From Auanema rhodensis (lineage: Eukaryota > Nematoda > Chromadorea > Rhabditida > Rhabditidae): a stretch of 64,000 nucleotides of DNA. The notes under the pieces were generated by a model. That model searched no databases. It was not told the DNA's origin and saw only the letters and a program-made list of their open reading frames with translations. A program made the translations under genes and the position numbers. This document shows positions 35,503-45,537 of the stretch, one piece after another. The stretch lies in NCBI GenBank assembly GCA_964057225.1, contig OZ059894.1, positions 17,204,476 to 17,268,475 of the forward strand, given 5' to 3'. The first letter of the stretch is position 1, and each line of letters starts with the position of its first letter.

Positions 35503-36043
35503 TTAAAAGCCCCATTTAAAATGCAACTGTCTCACAAATTCTATAGGCTGTGAGATGGGCTCATTGCTAGGCTCTAAATACTGCGAATACACTGAATCCG
35601 CAGAGGTCCTTAGCAATAAGCCCATAGGAGACTGTTCATAAAACAAATAAATTTTAAACAAAATTTTAGACATATAATCATAAAAATCATGAGGCTTATG
35701 CTCATACCAATTCCAAGGGGATGCGATTAAATTGGGGTTTTCATACCAATGCGCGCACAAATCGGTGAGGCACCATCGCCCAATAGCTGCAACCTCATCC
35801 GCTATTTCTTGCATTAGGGAGAAATTCACTAATCCCCTCCCCAGATAATGCATTTTTAAATCCTCGATAAACTAAAATTTTTTTTTTATTATTAATATAA
35901 CATGTTTCTTTGTTTTAACCAACCATCTTAATCATGTCTGGGTGAGGCCTATAAGCTAACACTTCGTCTTGATCATACAAGACGAGGTCAGCGTACAGCT
36001 TCCTCAAGACAAAAGTCATTTCCGATAGACCTTCATAAGCCAT
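35503..36043 (-). CDS. antisense accessory gene in the retroelement leader (two predicted exons)
   Basis: I do not recognise this protein. The minus strand carries an ATG at 36041-36043 opening a 40-codon exon (36043 to 35924), then a 52-nt stretch (35923 to 35872) starting GT and ending TTTTAG, then a second exon (35871 to 35503) that stays in frame and ends in TAA. The joined product would be about 162 residues. The second exon alone has 116 codons from its own ATG (35853). The composition is protein-like: rich in Trp, Tyr, Phe and Leu, with a WYENPN and a WNWYEH motif, and no low-complexity runs. An AATAAA follows the stop. The predicted donor (GTTGGT) is weak, so two separate frames or a different splice are possible. 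It is missing from the related element's leader, which suggests a captured or recently lost cassette. Transcripts would be antisense to the genomic RNA 5' region. Confidence 0.55.
35872..35923 (-). other. predicted 52-nt intron
   Basis: GT at the 5' end and an A/T-rich tract ending TTTTAG at the 3' end on the minus strand. Removal keeps the frame; retention gives a stop two codons past the donor. Confidence 0.45.
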
Positions 36044-36422
36044 TCTTTGATTATTTTGTTTCAGCTCTACAAATATGAAGATTCTTATGCATAAAAAGGG
36101 GACATAAAACGACTGAAAATCTCTCTCAAACTTTCAAGAATTCAATTAGAGTAAAGTATTAAGATTGAGGCTAGAAAGAGCGAAGACCAACAAAATTTAT
36201 AATTGATGAACATCTGTGAAAAAGAATAAAGAAAAGAGAATACGGTAGATAGGCGGAGCCAGATCTCAGGCCAAGATTTTAAAACTCTTTCTCATCTAAT
36301 AACGATTCTCGGCGAAAGACGCCAAGTCTCAATCTTCAAACGTTTCTTACTTTCCCTATAACCGACCCGAATTTCTTGTCACTCATTCAACGTCAACATC
36401 CCCCATATAACGAAACACTCGC

Positions 36423-36436
36423 GGTTTTTCCAAACC
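36423..36436 (+). other. hairpin upstream of gag GTG
   Basis: GGTTT TTCC AAACC can form a 5-bp stem 15 nt before the GTG at 36452. The same 14 nt occur at 2152-2165 and 7213-7226 in the smaller family. Confidence 0.4.
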
Positions 36437-36451
36437 AAGAGTGATTACAAA

Positions 36452-38044
36452 GTGGCACGAAGATACTCTTCGGCCGTCCCTGCTCTATACCCTTCTGAGT
36501 CCAGTGACGACATCGCAGTCGCCAGTCGAACCAGAAGCCGCACTCGACTCCTCAGTGTTCAGATTGAAGAGCCTGAACAAGAGGTAAAACCCAAAGTCGA
36601 GAAAACCTTCATTCCTCGAGAAGGCACGTATTCACCTCCGGACAACACCGAGGAGGACCCTGATTTCTATATTCAGGACTACAATATTCAAACTTCAGCT
36701 TCAACTCCAAAAGTACACTCTTTTAAAAGTAATAAGAAGATTCAAAAAATTCAAAAACCAAAACAAATAACCTCTAATACTTCACCAGCCACCCCCCACC
36801 TAAACTTATCAACTTTATCAGTTAATACTGATAACGATCTTGCATCTTCTTTTGAACTAACTCTAACACCGCAGGCATTTTCCACTCCGATAGAAAACTC
36901 ACAAATTAATAAAACCTCATCTCTCACTATTCGCAAATCACCCTTATCAGTTATCACTGATAAGCTTGATTCGAAAAAGCTTGATTCTAAAAAGATTAAT
37001 AAAAGAAAAACTAATACACCGCGTAGGCGCTCAACCTCTAATAATCCCGTAGAACCAAATCAGGAAATTACCGAAGTTTTGCCCTTATCACTAACTACTG
37101 ATAAGTTCAAAAGTAAGAAATCTTTAACAGCTCGCTTAATAAAAGTTTTGAATTTGTCTCCAGGGGAGGTAACAACAGAACAAGTTGATAACTCTCTTCA
37201 CGTATCCTCCAACCCAACCCTTAATAAGTCAGATAGCGCTATACCCAGCTCAAGCGTTTCAATACATTCGACGCCTCAGGCAACGAGTCGAGTTATCAAA
37301 CTCCCAGGGAAGCGGTTCTCCTCAGCCGCCCCTACCATTAGTTATCCAACATCTGGTAACTCGAAAAAGGGAGGTAAGAATTTAACGGCGAGAAGCTCAG
37401 GCAGCAAAGGGATTACGTCATCTCACACATACCCTGAGGATATACCAACCATGACGGAGACACCACGTCTTCCGGGAGCTGGTAAATCTACCATTGCGCA
37501 CGCATTAAGCTCACCTTATTGCCCCATATACGACGGAAGTCGTAACTTTAGAGATTTTGTGGCAAAGTTTAATACATTTTCTAACGCCTTAGGCTTAGTG
37601 ATGCCCGAAAGACTAACTATTTTACCATTACTATTGAAAAATGATAGAGCAATTCGAGCAAAACCCAAAACTTTTGCAGAGGCTTTTTATAGTGCTCGCT
37701 GGGAGGAATCAATTGCAAACCAAGTAGCAGACCCTCAGGCGCTATTGGTTAACGCAATTGAAAGAACTTTCCCCCCGCGCAGAAACAATGGTGGGAGAGG
37801 TATGGCAAGAGGTTATCAATCTTTTAATAATAAAAATTATCAAAATTATAATAATTATAATAATTATCATTCAAACTTTCAAAACAATCAAAATTATCAT
37901 AAATTTTCAAAAAATCAAAAAGGCTGGAATTTCCAAAACCCATTTGCTAGGAACCGCATTTTGGTGACCGCGGTCGAAATTATCAGAATCAAAATCAAAA
38001 TGGGTATCAAAGAAGCCACAATGCATCACAAAATCAAGAAATGA
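36452..38044 (+). CDS. gag: Gag polyprotein, non-ATG start, probably internally shortened
   Basis: 530 codons counted from GTG 36452; the frame is open from 36362, and its first in-frame ATG is codon 334, so it cannot start conventionally. Codons just upstream (PHITKHSRFFQTKS) match the small family's gag, so translation may begin upstream at a non-AUG codon or after splicing. Residues 1-340 are a basic, Ser/Thr/Lys-rich region with repeated LS--TDK motifs and a second copy of the SSA-P motif near 290. Residues 350-425 resemble a Ty3-type capsid, but the middle seems missing: the NTD-like FVAKFNTFSNALG part joins almost directly to the AIRAKP-TFAEAF end. From 440 there is an Asn/Gly/Arg-rich nucleocapsid with no CCHC knuckle. 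The last 25 residues look out of frame: the Asn-Gln-rich sequence continues in the ORF2 frame. The stop TGA overlaps the ORF2 ATG (ATGA). Confidence 0.8.
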   Translation: MARRYSSAVPALYPSESSDDIAVASRTRSRTRLLSVQIEEPEQEVKPKVEKTFIPREGTYSPPDNTEEDPDFYIQDYNIQTSASTPKVHSFKSNKKIQKIQKPKQITSNTSPATPHLNLSTLSVNTDNDLASSFELTLTPQAFSTPIENSQINKTSSLTIRKSPLSVITDKLDSKKLDSKKINKRKTNTPRRRSTSNNPVEPNQEITEVLPLSLTTDKFKSKKSLTARLIKVLNLSPGEVTTEQVDNSLHVSSNPTLNKSDSAIPSSSVSIHSTPQATSRVIKLPGKRFSSAAPTISYPTSGNSKKGGKNLTARSSGSKGITSSHTYPEDIPTMTETPRLPGAGKSTIAHALSSPYCPIYDGSRNFRDFVAKFNTFSNALGLVMPERLTILPLLLKNDRAIRAKPKTFAEAFYSARWEESIANQVADPQALLVNAIERTFPPRRNNGGRGMARGYQSFNNKNYQNYNNYNNYHSNFQNNQNYHKFSKNQKGWNFQNPFARNRILVTAVEIIRIKIKMGIKEATMHHKIKK

Positions 38045-41000
38045 GCAATAATAGACAGAGAAATAACAGTACCTTTAGGGGAAATAACAACAATAGAGGC
38101 AGAGGTAGAGGCTCAAGAGTAAATAATTTGACTCTGATATCTCCTTTGACTTTAGCCGTAGCTTTATCAGTAATCTTATCACTGGTTACAACAGCTGAAG
38201 CATACCAGCTATGTACTAAAGCTACTGGAGGAGCCCTTCTCCGTCCCCCTTCTCTCCGAAAATGCTTATTACCACCAATAAAGCATATCTTACGAACAAA
38301 AGTTCATCTTTATACAAGGAATCAAACGGCACATGAATGGGATGCATGGAGATGCTCCAAAGAAATTCATAAAATGTGTATCAGAGACCTTTTGTTCCTT
38401 AGAGATACCAATACAACGATAGCGAGAATTGAAAAGATACCAGCTGCAGAATGCAGACTGGCAGTGAGAGATAGAAGATGGAATTGGAGTGAATTAAAGA
38501 AGATCGACAGCATAACATATGCAACTGACGAGCCTTCCTTCTCGCCAGGCCGATTTTTTAATAATGAACTATGTAAAGAGAAAGCCAGATTGGTTATCGA
38601 AAGAGGGGTTATGACACGGATGCCAGATGAAACTATAATCTCCAATTTAATACTAAATACTGAAGGATGCTTAGCGCATCATGGAGAATGTGCATCAGAT
38701 ACCTCAATCATCATATGGGAGAAACAGCCTTATGAATATCGATGCAACTATATCGACATGAGTGAATATGATGCGATAATTGGAGACGGCATTATTCTGT
38801 TACCAACCACTCAATCAGCCCTTGTAATCGATCAAAAAGAGATACCGAAGCAAATATCTTCTTGTTTTAAACAGCCAATCTTCCACACCACAACTGGCAA
38901 TTACATTCTCTTACCACAGTACCCAAATGACACCAATATCCATGTTTTAATAGAGAGAGAATATAAGAAACTTCCGGCGAAAAGAGATAAAAGAGCAATT
39001 GCGGAATGCACGGTTGAATTAAACAAGGAGTGGATACAAAAACAGGAAGATTTTGAAACTTTAATATTAAATATTTGTCCTTATCCTTTCTTACGACCGG
39101 TGATGAGTAATCCTGGTATTTATCAGATAATACCGCTTATAAAGGCCAGACGAGCTGTCAACCCTTCATATTCAATTATTGATTGGGTTTCAGCACATCC
39201 CGAGAAGTTTTATTTCTTCTTAAGAAGTCCCGTATATGATAAATCCATACAACGTTTCCTTCAAACATACGAAATACACAACCCTGAGGAAGCAATACTT
39301 TATTTTCTTGCGCAAAAGGAACTGGCAGCAACCACTCGCGGCGCTATACGGTATTTAACCTCACAACAATTATTAGAACAGATAGGTGACAGATTAACAG
39401 CACACGAATTTGACGAAAAACTACTAGAAAAGGACGGATCCTACCGTGAAAGAGCCGAAAGCATAGCGATGGAGCTAGCTTATACACCGGTAATATTTGA
39501 AAACAATCTGTCGGTACCATCAAGGCAAGAGGTTTTAAAATCCTTTGTGAACATGCCGCCTATCCGACCAACTTTAACAACTGACAATGCTGATGAGCGT
39601 ATAGTACTTAGAAATACTCTTTACTTATACCATAACTTGATGACATTGCGAGTAATAAGGCCAAATAAAACAGCAGCAGCCGTAGATGATGAAAAGTTCC
39701 GACAATTAACAATCAATGTGCCAGATACCAACAAACTATATCGAGATAAAGATTCTAACTACGGTATATCGATAGGCCCCCACCCTCGCATTCAAACTCC
39801 AAGCGCGTATATTGAAACGTATACGTATATTGAAACACCGCCTTATCTGACTAGAAGACTGTCATTAACGACAACAACGGACAAACCCGCTTCACTAGTT
39901 CAGGAGACAACTATAAGCTATACGACTCGGATTCCGACGACAACCACAGTTGACACGACAACAGCCGTGATAACTACGACTCTCTCGCCAACAACATTAG
40001 CAACAGTCACTGACACGGCGTCACGAACCTTAAGGAAACAAAGAACATCATCTCCACCCGTAGAAACCAGAGAAATTCAGGCTCAGGCAACGTATACAGC
40101 GTCAAAAGTGAACAACGAAATACAATTCAACCTCAACGTATCTCGCAGAATAGCTCAAGATCATCTACAATATACAACAACACTCATACAAGAAGAGCTA
40201 CAGAAACATTTTATGGAATCTTATGAATCCATATGTGAGATTCAAAATAGATACCTCGAGCTATGGCGTTCTATTTTACACATAGAACCTACAATAGCAA
40301 TGAGGACTATTTTAGGAAGAGAGGATATTGCAGCCCGTTTCGTAGGCAGCGATATAGTTCATGTTCATATATGCCTACCTCTTCAACCTAAAGCTGTTTA
40401 TCATAATCATAAGATCAATGATACATGCTATTTGGAAACACCAGTAATAACAGAAGATGAGAGATTATATTTTGCTGCTCCAGGATCAAGAGACTTATTA
40501 ACACATGGAAAAGAGATAGATTGCGAACATGTACCAACAGATGTGTACTATCAAAATGGAGAATGGATAAATATAAATGGATCGGTTGAAGTAAAACCAA
40601 TATCACTCTTTGATAAAGCGAAATACCACCAATTAACACCTTTAAAGTTCACAGGCGCTAACTTATACACCAATTTATCATTGAGAGTTTACTCAATGTC
40701 AACAGCTATTGCATATGGAGCAAGTTTAGCATCCATACGACAGAACCATGTTTTACATACTATTCACAACGATCCAAAAATTACGTCAGCCTTTAATCTT
40801 TTGAAAAAGGGCAGTGACTATATCTCTAAAGCAGCTGAGTTCACAACTTCCGCCTGGACTAGCGTAAAACAATTTCTAATAGGATCAATTGAGAGAACAC
40901 TCATCTTCATAGGATCAATAGTCACGATTGCCGCAGTATTAATAATTCTTTTCGTTGTTGCTAAATTTTGGTTCTTCAGGGCCACTCCACTAACCGTAAT

Positions 41001-44000
41001 GCATGTCCACGAAATAGATAATGAGCCCCCAGGCTATGAAGAAACATTGGAACTTGTAAGCCGCCCAGACCAACAGATGCCAGATAACATCATGAAGCAA
41101 TACTATCCTGCTTTAGTAACATTTATTCCAATCGCAATACCATTTGTTGCTTCTATTGCATCAGCGGAAACAAAGTTACCATTAATATATATATCAGTTG
41201 AAGATAAACTGATTTTAGCTTTATGGGATTCAGGCTCATCAGTGTCATATGTTAGGCTCTCCACCCTCAAATATCTGAACATGGCCGAAAATGTCAAGAA
41301 GAGACATTTAGTAGCGATGGCAGCCAACAAGTCCACTTTCACATTTTATGGAAAGATAAATCTTGTAATTGAAATTGCCGGTTACGAGATCGAACACACC
41401 TTTTTGGTCTCAAACGATCATGACTGTCCTGCTCCCGCTTTAATTGGACTAGATTTCATGAAAGCGCTTAACAGCGAAAACATCGACGTTAGCCTTAAAC
41501 CATCCAAGAAGAGGTTGGAGATTGATGCCATCCCATTAATAGGAAATGAATCTATTAAGCATACGGAGATAACTGTGAATATCATTAATTTAAGAACAAA
41601 AACATTAAAACCTGATGAAGAGGCACCTATCCCAATAAAGACAGATAAACCACTAGAATCTAACGAAGTGGTTGTCTTAGGGGATAGTGGAAGCGCATTA
41701 AAATCATTATATCCAACTGCGTTTCGTGATACCAGTGGAGTATATGTTATGTTCCGTAACGATACCGATGAAACAATAGCTATGGAAGCTAATTCAGTCA
41801 TCGGACAGGCAATAATTGGAGAAATTCCGGCTTGTGAACCCTTTAAGCATAAGCCAATTCTACCATATGTTCCGCCAGAAGCCGATTGGGAGAGTAAACT
41901 ACCATATTTTCCAAGAGACTTCATAAAAGATCTTGATCTAGAGAATGCTGATCTCACGAAAGAAGAAAAACATGAGCTTACAAAAATAATTGAAAGCAAT
42001 CGTGAGGCATTTCTTAACGAGGACAGGAAAATAGGCTTATTCAAAGGTTCTATAGAGCATACCATACCATTGAGAACAGATATGGATATGCCAAAGCCGA
42101 GAATAACACGTATTCCCTTAGGAAAACAGGAAGAAATTGAAAAGCAAGTCAAAGAAATGCTTGAGCAAGGCATAATAGAGCCTTCTACATCTCTATTTAA
42201 TAGCCCTGTAGTACTAGTTAAGAAGAAAGATGACACGTATAGGTTTGTGACAGATTTTCGAGCTTTAAATAATGTCACACGCAAGCAAGCTTATGTCATT
42301 CCAAGCATTTCTGACATAGTTGATTTGGCAGCAGGCGCTCAATTTTTCACAAACTTCGATTTAGTGTCAGGATTTTTTCAAATATCCTTGAGAAAATCAG
42401 ATCGACCACTAACAGCATTTACGACCACATCCGGCACATACCAGTACAAACGGATGCCGATGGGCCTTTGTGGAGCCCCTCATACCTTTCAAACAGCAGT
42501 AAGGTATTTGCAAAGTAAATGTTCGTGTAAACTATTTGTTTACTTGGACGATCTATTAGTTATATCTGATACAAGAGAACAACATCTCAAAGATATCGAT
42601 GATTTACTGCAAGCAGTAGAAGAATTGGGAATGAAGATAAAGCTTAAGAAATGCGCTTTTGCTCAACCAGAAGTGAAATTTCTAGGACTTATTGTAGGAC
42701 GTCAAGGTATAAAACCTGACCCTCAAAAAGTCGCCGCCATACAAGATTATCCGGCACCAAAGAATGCAACAGGTGTACGAGCATTCTTGGGAATGGTTGG
42801 ATTCTTTCGCAAATTCATGAAAGATTTTGCACGTATCGCAAGCCCTTTATACGATCTGACAAAGGCAGATACTGAATTCAAATGGGAAAACAAACATCAA
42901 GAAGCTTTAGACCTCCTTAAAAGAATTTTAATACAGGCACCCGTTTTAAGCCCACCTAAATCGGACCGCTTGTTTATAGTTGAAAGCGACGGTAGTAACA
43001 TCGCCATAGGTGCTGTATTATTACAACCGGAAGATCCAAAACAACCTCTGAAAAATCTACACCCTATCGCATTTGCAAGCAGAAAACTAGTTAAAGCCGA
43101 ACGTAACTACGCACCAATCGAGATAGAAGCATTAGGCCTTGTATATGCATTAAATCAATTCCGTACATACATTCTTGGAACTCATACTATATGTATTACG
43201 GACCATCGACCCCTTACCAGCTTAATGACACGCAGAGACTTATTTGGTCGTCTTGCGAAGTTCCAGCTGGTCATCCAAGAATATGATATTGAAATAAAAT
43301 ATCGCGCAGGCCAATTAAATAAAGTATGCGATGCTCTATCTCGATATATAGGTGAAGAAGCTAACGATGCTAAGCCGGAAACAAAGAAGAAGAAAATGGA
43401 AGAAATTCACATTAACGCCATAAATACACCAACAATAAAGGAAATTCAACTAAACACCCCTTGGATTAAACGGACGATAGCGGAGATTGAATATAGAGCA
43501 CAAAAGAACATGACAGCTAATGACAGATATTGTGTCATAAATGACTTGCTCTATACAAAACCAACAGACAAAAAGCCACAACCACAAGAACACCCCATAA
43601 TTGAGGAAATAATCAAAGTTTTTCATGAGGATCCTACAATTGCAGCACATCAAGGAATTATTAAAACAAAAGAAGCAATTCTAAGAAGATTCTATTGGAC
43701 AAATATGCAGAACGACATTACTATATTCATCAAGAATTGCATTAAATGTGCTCAAAGAAAAAAAGATCCACATTCCATGACGGTACAACCAATAGGTCAT
43801 TTTGAGATACCAAGCAAGCCATTTGAACGAGTCCACATGGACGTAATGGGACCATTTCCCCCTTCAAAAAGAAACTGTACCTACGTCATTACCATGCAAG
43901 ACGCATTTACAAAATGGTCAACAACAATTGCTGTACCACAAATAACAACGGAAATCACAATTGACCGATTTCTAAGACATTTCGTTTACATTTTTGGACC

Positions 44001-44829
44001 ACCCCATCGCTTGATCACCGATAGAGGTTCGAACTTTGTATCCAAAAAGTTCGAAGAAATGTGTACTAAACTTGGAATCAAACATGAACCAACACTACCA
44101 CACCAAAAGAACTCAAATGGACAAGTGGAAAGACTTCACAGAACCCTCGAAGAAGGATTAACCCACTACTTAAAAAAGGACCTTAGTGACTGGGATACTG
44201 TATTACCAAAAATCACTTTTGCTATCAACAATATTCAGCACGCGACTACAGGAATTGCGCCATACATTGCATTATTTGGTAAAGAATGCAGAATGTCAAT
44301 GGACGCTGAATTACCAGAAACGATCACCAAAATTCAAGAAATTTCTGAAGAATTACTCCAAAGAAGACCAGATATGGACAAGAGAGACAAAATAATAAAG
44401 AACCGCATAGCTAAAAATCAAGAAAATGCGAAAAAGAAGAAGGATAGAACGCAAAGAGCACACCATAGAGACATTCAACCGGGCGACATGGTGATGACGA
44501 CCATAAAATCACACCAAATCGACCAAAAGCTTCGGAAAAGCTATGATGGACCATACGAAGTCATCAACGTAGAAGGATCAAAAGTTCAAATCAGAAATTC
44601 ATCAGGAAAACTACAAGATATCCACAAAGATAACTTGAAAATCTTCTCTCCTGCTTCACAAAACATCTCTTACAACACTCGCGCAAGATTTCGAGAAAGT
44701 CAAGCAGAAGAAGATAGCGACATCGAAAGAATAGAAGTGATCAACAGGAACAACAAAGATAGCATAGATACAGAGCCAGAAAATGAAAATGAAGACGAAA
44801 TATGGCTTCCGAGGAATGAAGAAGAATAA
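38041..44829 (+). CDS. pol: envelope-like glycoprotein fused to protease-RT-RNase H-integrase
   Basis: 2262 codons, uninterrupted, starting at an ATG inside the gag stop (ATGA). Residues 1-28 are Asn/Arg-Gly-rich like a nucleocapsid tail. Residues 30-54 look like a signal peptide (AEA before Tyr55). A Cys-bearing ectodomain with N-glycosylation sites follows, with a furin-like KRDKR at 314-318, a Thr-rich mucin-like stretch near 607-665, a membrane span at 954-979, and a tail with a PPGY late-domain motif at 996-999. A second hydrophobic segment lies at 1024-1042. Then come protease (DSG at 1063-1065, ALIGLDFM at 1133-1140), RT (YLDD at 1501-1504), RNase H (ESDG with D1650), integrase HHCC (H1862, H1870, C1900, C1903), DDE core (D1934, D1994, E2030) and GPY at 2170-2172, and an acidic end. 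All catalytic residues are present. The env-like part is upstream of pol, not downstream as in known errantiviruses. I cannot assign its fusion-protein class by reading. It could be made as one polyprotein, or pol could be reached by splicing out the env-like part. Confidence 0.9.
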   Translation: MSNNRQRNNSTFRGNNNNRGRGRGSRVNNLTLISPLTLAVALSVILSLVTTAEAYQLCTKATGGALLRPPSLRKCLLPPIKHILRTKVHLYTRNQTAHEWDAWRCSKEIHKMCIRDLLFLRDTNTTIARIEKIPAAECRLAVRDRRWNWSELKKIDSITYATDEPSFSPGRFFNNELCKEKARLVIERGVMTRMPDETIISNLILNTEGCLAHHGECASDTSIIIWEKQPYEYRCNYIDMSEYDAIIGDGIILLPTTQSALVIDQKEIPKQISSCFKQPIFHTTTGNYILLPQYPNDTNIHVLIEREYKKLPAKRDKRAIAECTVELNKEWIQKQEDFETLILNICPYPFLRPVMSNPGIYQIIPLIKARRAVNPSYSIIDWVSAHPEKFYFFLRSPVYDKSIQRFLQTYEIHNPEEAILYFLAQKELAATTRGAIRYLTSQQLLEQIGDRLTAHEFDEKLLEKDGSYRERAESIAMELAYTPVIFENNLSVPSRQEVLKSFVNMPPIRPTLTTDNADERIVLRNTLYLYHNLMTLRVIRPNKTAAAVDDEKFRQLTINVPDTNKLYRDKDSNYGISIGPHPRIQTPSAYIETYTYIETPPYLTRRLSLTTTTDKPASLVQETTISYTTRIPTTTTVDTTTAVITTTLSPTTLATVTDTASRTLRKQRTSSPPVETREIQAQATYTASKVNNEIQFNLNVSRRIAQDHLQYTTTLIQEELQKHFMESYESICEIQNRYLELWRSILHIEPTIAMRTILGREDIAARFVGSDIVHVHICLPLQPKAVYHNHKINDTCYLETPVITEDERLYFAAPGSRDLLTHGKEIDCEHVPTDVYYQNGEWININGSVEVKPISLFDKAKYHQLTPLKFTGANLYTNLSLRVYSMSTAIAYGASLASIRQNHVLHTIHNDPKITSAFNLLKKGSDYISKAAEFTTSAWTSVKQFLIGSIERTLIFIGSIVTIAAVLIILFVVAKFWFFRATPLTVMHVHEIDNEPPGYEETLELVSRPDQQMPDNIMKQYYPALVTFIPIAIPFVASIASAETKLPLIYISVEDKLILALWDSGSSVSYVRLSTLKYLNMAENVKKRHLVAMAANKSTFTFYGKINLVIEIAGYEIEHTFLVSNDHDCPAPALIGLDFMKALNSENIDVSLKPSKKRLEIDAIPLIGNESIKHTEITVNIINLRTKTLKPDEEAPIPIKTDKPLESNEVVVLGDSGSALKSLYPTAFRDTSGVYVMFRNDTDETIAMEANSVIGQAIIGEIPACEPFKHKPILPYVPPEADWESKLPYFPRDFIKDLDLENADLTKEEKHELTKIIESNREAFLNEDRKIGLFKGSIEHTIPLRTDMDMPKPRITRIPLGKQEEIEKQVKEMLEQGIIEPSTSLFNSPVVLVKKKDDTYRFVTDFRALNNVTRKQAYVIPSISDIVDLAAGAQFFTNFDLVSGFFQISLRKSDRPLTAFTTTSGTYQYKRMPMGLCGAPHTFQTAVRYLQSKCSCKLFVYLDDLLVISDTREQHLKDIDDLLQAVEELGMKIKLKKCAFAQPEVKFLGLIVGRQGIKPDPQKVAAIQDYPAPKNATGVRAFLGMVGFFRKFMKDFARIASPLYDLTKADTEFKWENKHQEALDLLKRILIQAPVLSPPKSDRLFIVESDGSNIAIGAVLLQPEDPKQPLKNLHPIAFASRKLVKAERNYAPIEIEALGLVYALNQFRTYILGTHTICITDHRPLTSLMTRRDLFGRLAKFQLVIQEYDIEIKYRAGQLNKVCDALSRYIGEEANDAKPETKKKKMEEIHINAINTPTIKEIQLNTPWIKRTIAEIEYRAQKNMTANDRYCVINDLLYTKPTDKKPQPQEHPIIEEIIKVFHEDPTIAAHQGIIKTKEAILRRFYWTNMQNDITIFIKNCIKCAQRKKDPHSMTVQPIGHFEIPSKPFERVHMDVMGPFPPSKRNCTYVITMQDAFTKWSTTIAVPQITTEITIDRFLRHFVYIFGPPHRLITDRGSNFVSKKFEEMCTKLGIKHEPTLPHQKNSNGQVERLHRTLEEGLTHYLKKDLSDWDTVLPKITFAINNIQHATTGIAPYIALFGKECRMSMDAELPETITKIQEISEELLQRRPDMDKRDKIIKNRIAKNQENAKKKKDRTQRAHHRDIQPGDMVMTTIKSHQIDQKLRKSYDGPYEVINVEGSKVQIRNSSGKLQDIHKDNLKIFSPASQNISYNTRARFRESQAEEDSDIERIEVINRNNKDSIDTEPENENEDEIWLPRNEEE

Positions 44830-45537
44830 CAACAAGATAATGCTACGTTATTTAAATTATTGTAACAAAATAACGATGAATTAGAAAAAAAAAAAAAAAA
44901 AAAAAATTAATGCTAAATAACATTCAAAATAAAAATAGCATTTAATAGAGATTGAGAAAGGAAAAATAAGGCAAATTCTAAACGAGGAGATGTTATGACT
45001 AATGGTTCCAAGTTACCGTAATCCTATGCGGACTAGAGGACATTTTGACAACCATCCGAGCTCCATGTGCCTCCCCAAATAAGATGAGATAAACACTGGT
45101 AGGCGTATAAACCACAATTTCATCTTAAGTGGTAGTCTCCATTAGTAATCAAGGATTCACTCTGGGAGACATATGGAGACACATTATTAAATCATAATCT
45201 CGGTTCAATTTAGAAATGAGTACTTCTTGAGACCATTAGTCAAAATAATAACATATTCCCATTCATTACTAGCCCCTTATTCTACAATCTCTATTAAGAA
45301 ATGCTTGAATATTAAGATAATTAATTTATGAAATTAATAATATTCTAATTCATCGTCACTTCATATTATATTGAACCCTTCTTATAAATTATTGTAATTT
45401 TGTTTTATACTAATTAAAACTCTATCATACTATAGTTATTGTGAAGCTAAAACATTTAAACTTTAAAACTCAGTTACATATAAGCCCAAACTTTTGTTTA
45501 AAATATCGCGAGGTGCGACAATCTTTGAAAAAGGGCA
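44830..45537 (+). other. 3' noncoding region of the large element
   Basis: AT-rich, with an A-run near 44885-44907 and a polypurine tract GAAAAAGGG at 45527-45535, two bases before the LTR. No separate gene is seen apart from the frame that crosses into the LTR. Confidence 0.65.

Larger units (their letters stand above)
34533..36361 (+). other. leader of the large element
   Basis: About 1.8 kb between PBS and gag. The left part aligns in blocks with the leader of copy 1. The part from about 35440 to 36240 has no counterpart there and holds the antisense gene. On the + strand I see no gene in it. Confidence 0.7.

Noticed and set aside
37480..37500. Walker A-like LPGAGKST in gag
   Set aside because: The first Gly/Ala of the motif is missing at the required spacing and there is no ATPase context.
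41418..42284. 288-codon minus-strand open frame
   Set aside because: It lies wholly within the protease-RT coding region and has no family features; it is a shadow of pol.
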